Origin: Cystobasidium ongulense
Taxonomy: Eukaryota; Basidiomycota; Cystobasidiomycetes; Cystobasidiales; Cystobasidiaceae
Direction of reading: 5' to 3'
Length of the DNA stretch: 64,000 nt
NCBI GenBank assembly: GCA_022835595.1
Contig: BQUP01000006.1
Span: 248,001-312,000, forward strand
Part shown: one piece after another, positions 63,369 to 64,000 of the stretch
How the letters are laid out: each line of letters opens with the position of its first letter
Numbering within the stretch: position 1 is the first letter of the stretch
Program-made: the position numbers and the translations under genes
Notes under the pieces: model-generated
What the model was told of the DNA's origin: nothing
Databases searched by the model: none
What the model saw: the letters and a program-made list of their open reading frames with translations, nothing else

Positions 63369-64000
63369 GAGTCACTCGAATCTCAAATTCGTGAATATGT
63401 AGAACACAACACCATCCATTTTTCTACAGTCGAATGGATTACCGCATTTAATCAGTACACATCGCAATTTACAGTCTCGGATCTCAAAGGTGTCATCATC
63501 GAACGCATGGAGGAAGCTTATGATCTCGCGTTGTTAACATCAAGTAAATTATCGGATCAGGTTGAACGTCTTCTGGAGTAGTCACAGGTTTATTTACGGT
63601 TTTCTTTTCTCCCACCGTTTCATTCATTATCTCGATATGCAAATGTGCAGTGCGCCCATCCCTGTCCGCATGTAATTTTATCCCTACCCAGGTCACAGTG
63701 TCGCTGAACACCTGTAGCTTTTAGCCTTATCACAGTACTGAGTGAAGGAGTGTTTCCTATCTGCAATGCAATAATCGCTCTATATACCCTGCGCCCCCAC
63801 GTCTTCTCCAGCAAAATCGCGGCGAAATGTGGGGCCGCAGTGGGGCGGCGAGAGTGGCAAGACGCCGGTTCCGTGACTTCCGTCCGTCTATGATAGCCGG
63901 CAAGTCGTCTTTGAATCTTTCCTGAAAGATATACTGCGTAGTACTCGTATACCTTGCTTGCAACCTCAGAAGAGCTCGAAGCGGCCAGCATGACGAGCCC
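63369..64000. other. terminal intergenic region
   Basis: This lies downstream of the FHA gene. A minus-strand frame at 63620-63991 begins MLAASSSSEVASK next to a donor-like GTATAC, and might be part of a gene that continues past the window, but nothing in it is recognisable. Confidence 0.4.

Noticed and set aside
63620-63991. Possible partial gene at the window end (minus strand)
   Set aside because: The likely intron would be only about 30 nt, and neither reading of the following exon is recognisable.

Overview
The window is nuclear DNA of a filamentous or dimorphic fungus, most likely a basidiomycete and perhaps Ustilaginomycotina. Genes are closely packed on both strands and hold many short GT-AG introns of about 40-100 nt. 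The gene set is fungal: YPP1, EXO70, a HAL4/SAT4-type kinase, PSY2, PAP1, SFP1 and KIN1. One gene has the eight-cysteine pattern of a class I hydrophobin with basidiomycete-like introns. The lineage below phylum is an inference. No transposon, retroelement, tRNA or rRNA gene was recognised. Exon structures were worked out by hand from splice signals, reading-phase arithmetic and family motifs, with no transcript support.

Layout. 1-10.6 kb (+): the 3' part of YPP1 (PI4-kinase scaffold), EXO70 (exocyst) and a SAT4/HAL4-like kinase. 11.1-18.2 kb (-): MTR3 (RNA exosome; seven small exons), an F-box protein, a two-TM protein with a degenerate Ras-like GTPase domain, and an unrecognised disordered protein. 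18.2-32.3 kb (+): an XPA-C-like nuclear protein, PSY2 (PP4 regulatory subunit 3), a secreted purple acid phosphatase, an orphan protein with a possible FAR1-type zinc finger, and the poly(A) polymerase PAP1. A 4-kb gene-free stretch rich in TACCGTA motifs leads into SFP1 (+, 36.3-39.7 kb). KIN1 follows (-, 40.8-46.0 kb), then a large secreted repeat protein with many Kex2 sites (+, 47.2-50.8 kb) and ribosomal protein S26 (-).

The accessory part begins at 52.6 kb. Three related small genes lie in tandem on the minus strand (52.6-57.7 kb). They share phase-1 introns and a C-terminal PPPY tail; the first two copies also share upstream DNA. A class I hydrophobin (-) and a tail-anchored FHA-domain protein (+) complete the window.

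The housekeeping genes form no single pathway, though several act in polarised secretion and growth control (YPP1, EXO70, KIN1, SFP1, PSY2). The most novel content is the PPPY-tail tandem family, the Kex2-processed repeat protein, the membrane-anchored degenerate GTPase and the motif cluster upstream of SFP1.
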